Below, in pieces: positions 24,001-24,868 of a DNA stretch of 24,868 nt; position 1 is the first letter of the stretch, and the number at the start of each line of letters is the position of its first letter. The DNA is from Faecalicoccus sp. (GTDB taxonomy: Bacteria > Bacillota_I > Bacilli_A > Erysipelotrichales > Erysipelotrichaceae). Location: contig JAGAWH010000090.1 in assembly GCA_017941505.1 (NCBI GenBank), forward strand, positions 1 through 24,868. Reading direction: 5' to 3'. The notes below the pieces were generated by a model. It worked only from the letters and a program-made list of their open reading frames with translations. It was not told the DNA's origin and ran no database searches. A program made the position numbers and the translations under genes.

Positions 24001-24177
24001 TTCCTTGTGAAAAGAGAATAGAGGCCTTGATCGTTGAATTTATACTTTATATAAAGGCCCAAAAGGGAAATAGGGCGAAAAAAATTAAACCAGTGCACCG
24101 CATATTCAGGTGCTGAAAAGAGTATTGAAAGTATAATACAAATTCTGCTTTTCAAGGTGCAAAAATTCGTTTAGGTA

Positions 24178-24206
24178 TTGTTTTATTAAACGAAATAGAA
24201 TAAAAT
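24178..24206 (+). promoter_or_regulatory. Promoter of ptsH
   Basis: TTGTTT (24178-24183), 17 bases, TAAAAT (24201-24206); start about 24 bases before the ATG. A further TATAAT at 24132-24137 lacks a good -35. Confidence 0.55.
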
Positions 24207-24236
24207 ATTTTTAGACTTTATTAGGAGGAAAAAATA

Positions 24237-24503
24237 ATGAAACAAGTAACTGTTACTGTAATCGATCCAGTTGGACTTCACGCTCGTCCTGCAACTGTAG
24301 CTGTAAACGCTGCTAGCAAATTCAAAAGTGAAATCAATGTAGCTTTCAAAGGCCGCGAAGTTAACATGAAATCTATCATGGGCGTTATGTCTCTTGGTAT
24401 CCCAACTCAGTCTGAAATCACTGTAAGCGCAAACGGTGATGACGAAGAAGAAGCAATCGCTACAATCGAAAACGTATTACGCGAACAGAAAATTATCGCT
24501 TAA
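24237..24503 (+). CDS. ptsH: Phosphocarrier protein HPr
   Basis: 88 aa, ATG with TTAGGAGG. Carries phosphate from enzyme I to sugar-specific EIIA proteins in the phosphotransferase system. GLHARPAT contains His15, the phosphorylation site; KSIMGVMSLG contains Ser46, the HPr kinase site found in Bacillota. HPr-Ser46-P is the corepressor of CcpA, which links it to the cre site before glgC. Unlike the common layout there is no ptsI downstream: a strong terminator follows and then unrelated sequence. Normal length. Confidence 0.97.
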   Translation: MKQVTVTVIDPVGLHARPATVAVNAASKFKSEINVAFKGREVNMKSIMGVMSLGIPTQSEITVSANGDDEEEAIATIENVLREQKIIA

Positions 24504-24521
24504 TTTAGATTGCACAAATTG

Positions 24522-24545
24522 AAGCCTCATTTGAGGCTTTTTTTA
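24522..24545 (+). terminator. Intrinsic terminator of ptsH
   Basis: AAGCCTC, loop ATTT, GAGGCTT, then a run of T. Confidence 0.9.
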
Positions 24546-24648
24546 TTGGTTTAACCTGCATAGTAATTACGCATGAACGATAAATGCTGATAGGTAAGGG
24601 AGAACATTAAAAAGTGTCGTTAAATTCAAACGGCGGTAAGGAAAAATG

Positions 24649-24714
24649 AAAACATCGACAAAACAGGTCATACTGCCTGTCAGGGCAGACTGACCCCTAT
24701 GTCGATGTTTTTTT
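24649..24714 (+). terminator. Large three-tier hairpin between ptsH and the edge gene
   Basis: Outer stem 12 bp (24649-24660 with 24700-24711), middle GGTCA/TGACC (24666-24670 with 24691-24695), inner CTGCC/GGCAG (24673-24677 with 24684-24688). T-rich on both outer sides, so it may terminate the minus-strand gene at 24732, or be part of a mobile-element end. 24546-24648 shows nothing else. Confidence 0.55.
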
Positions 24715-24731
24715 GACTTTTTATGCTTTGG

Positions 24732-24868
24732 TTAACGTGCTCTTTTCCTGCGCTTGAGGTCCAGCACAAGACTGTTGACAATCTCTTCCGAACTCATGAT
24801 GGCAAGTATTGTATTAAGACATTCTATTGGATTGAACTGGAAATACCTCCTGGCTTTTCTGTATTCCT
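24732..24868 (-). CDS. 3' end of an unidentified minus-strand gene
   Basis: The frame is open from the window edge to TAA at 24732, 44 residues, with segments YRKARRYFQFNPIECLNTI and SSEEIVNSLVLDLKRRKRAR. The basic C-terminus and overall look recall transposase ends, but no motif proves it. The other two minus frames stop early. Confidence 0.45.
   Translation of the reverse strand, partial: EYRKARRYFQFNPIECLNTILAIMSSEEIVNSLVLDLKRRKRAR

Noticed and set aside
1..24868. tRNA or rRNA genes
   Set aside because: No cloverleaf with a GTTCRANNC T-arm or conserved rRNA segment was noticed on either strand by eye.

Overview
The window looks like chromosome from a low-GC, anaerobic Bacillota, most likely an Erysipelotrichia-type gut bacterium. 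The lineage is an inference from AT-rich DNA, strong AGGAGG ribosome sites, a monomeric [FeFe] hydrogenase, a superoxide reductase, a glgC-glgD-glgA set, HPr with both His15 and Ser46, and a CcpA-type cre site.

Left part (1-8952), defence or signalling island: two paralogous TIR-family membrane proteins (the first cut by the window edge) enclose an SPFH/zinc-ribbon protein and a four-helix membrane protein. The complete one reads zinc ribbon - TPR - TIR with WxxxE - coiled coil - one membrane helix - DUF6273-like ectodomain. At the 3' ends of both genes a block of 27 codons differs mainly at codon positions 1 and 2, keeps third bases C/T, and is followed by 32 identical GC-rich-start bases. 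This is the signature of variable regions of a diversity-generating retroelement (DGR) acting in trans; no reverse transcriptase or template repeat is visible here. An FRG-domain gene and a DUF2971 gene follow.

Middle (9336-13797), small-protein/GNAT array: four tandem cassettes, each a 64-69 aa acidic antitoxin-like protein followed in the +1 frame by a GNAT-like protein. A truncated small gene precedes the array and a solo small gene follows it. The GNAT genes share a conserved N-terminus that has no common canonical start codon.

Right part (13826-24868), mostly core: hydrogenase (minus), RluA-family pseudouridine synthase, A24 prepilin-peptidase-like protein, patatin, a second RluA-family enzyme (minus), superoxide reductase, then a compact type I toxin-antitoxin locus with a hidden 43 aa hydrophobic toxin on the minus strand. 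The glycogen operon glgC-glgD-glgA has a promoter with a perfect cre match upstream. ptsH (HPr) follows; HPr-Ser46-P is the CcpA cofactor, so the last genes fit one carbon-control circuit. The window ends in a strong hairpin and a 3' fragment of an unidentified minus-strand gene.
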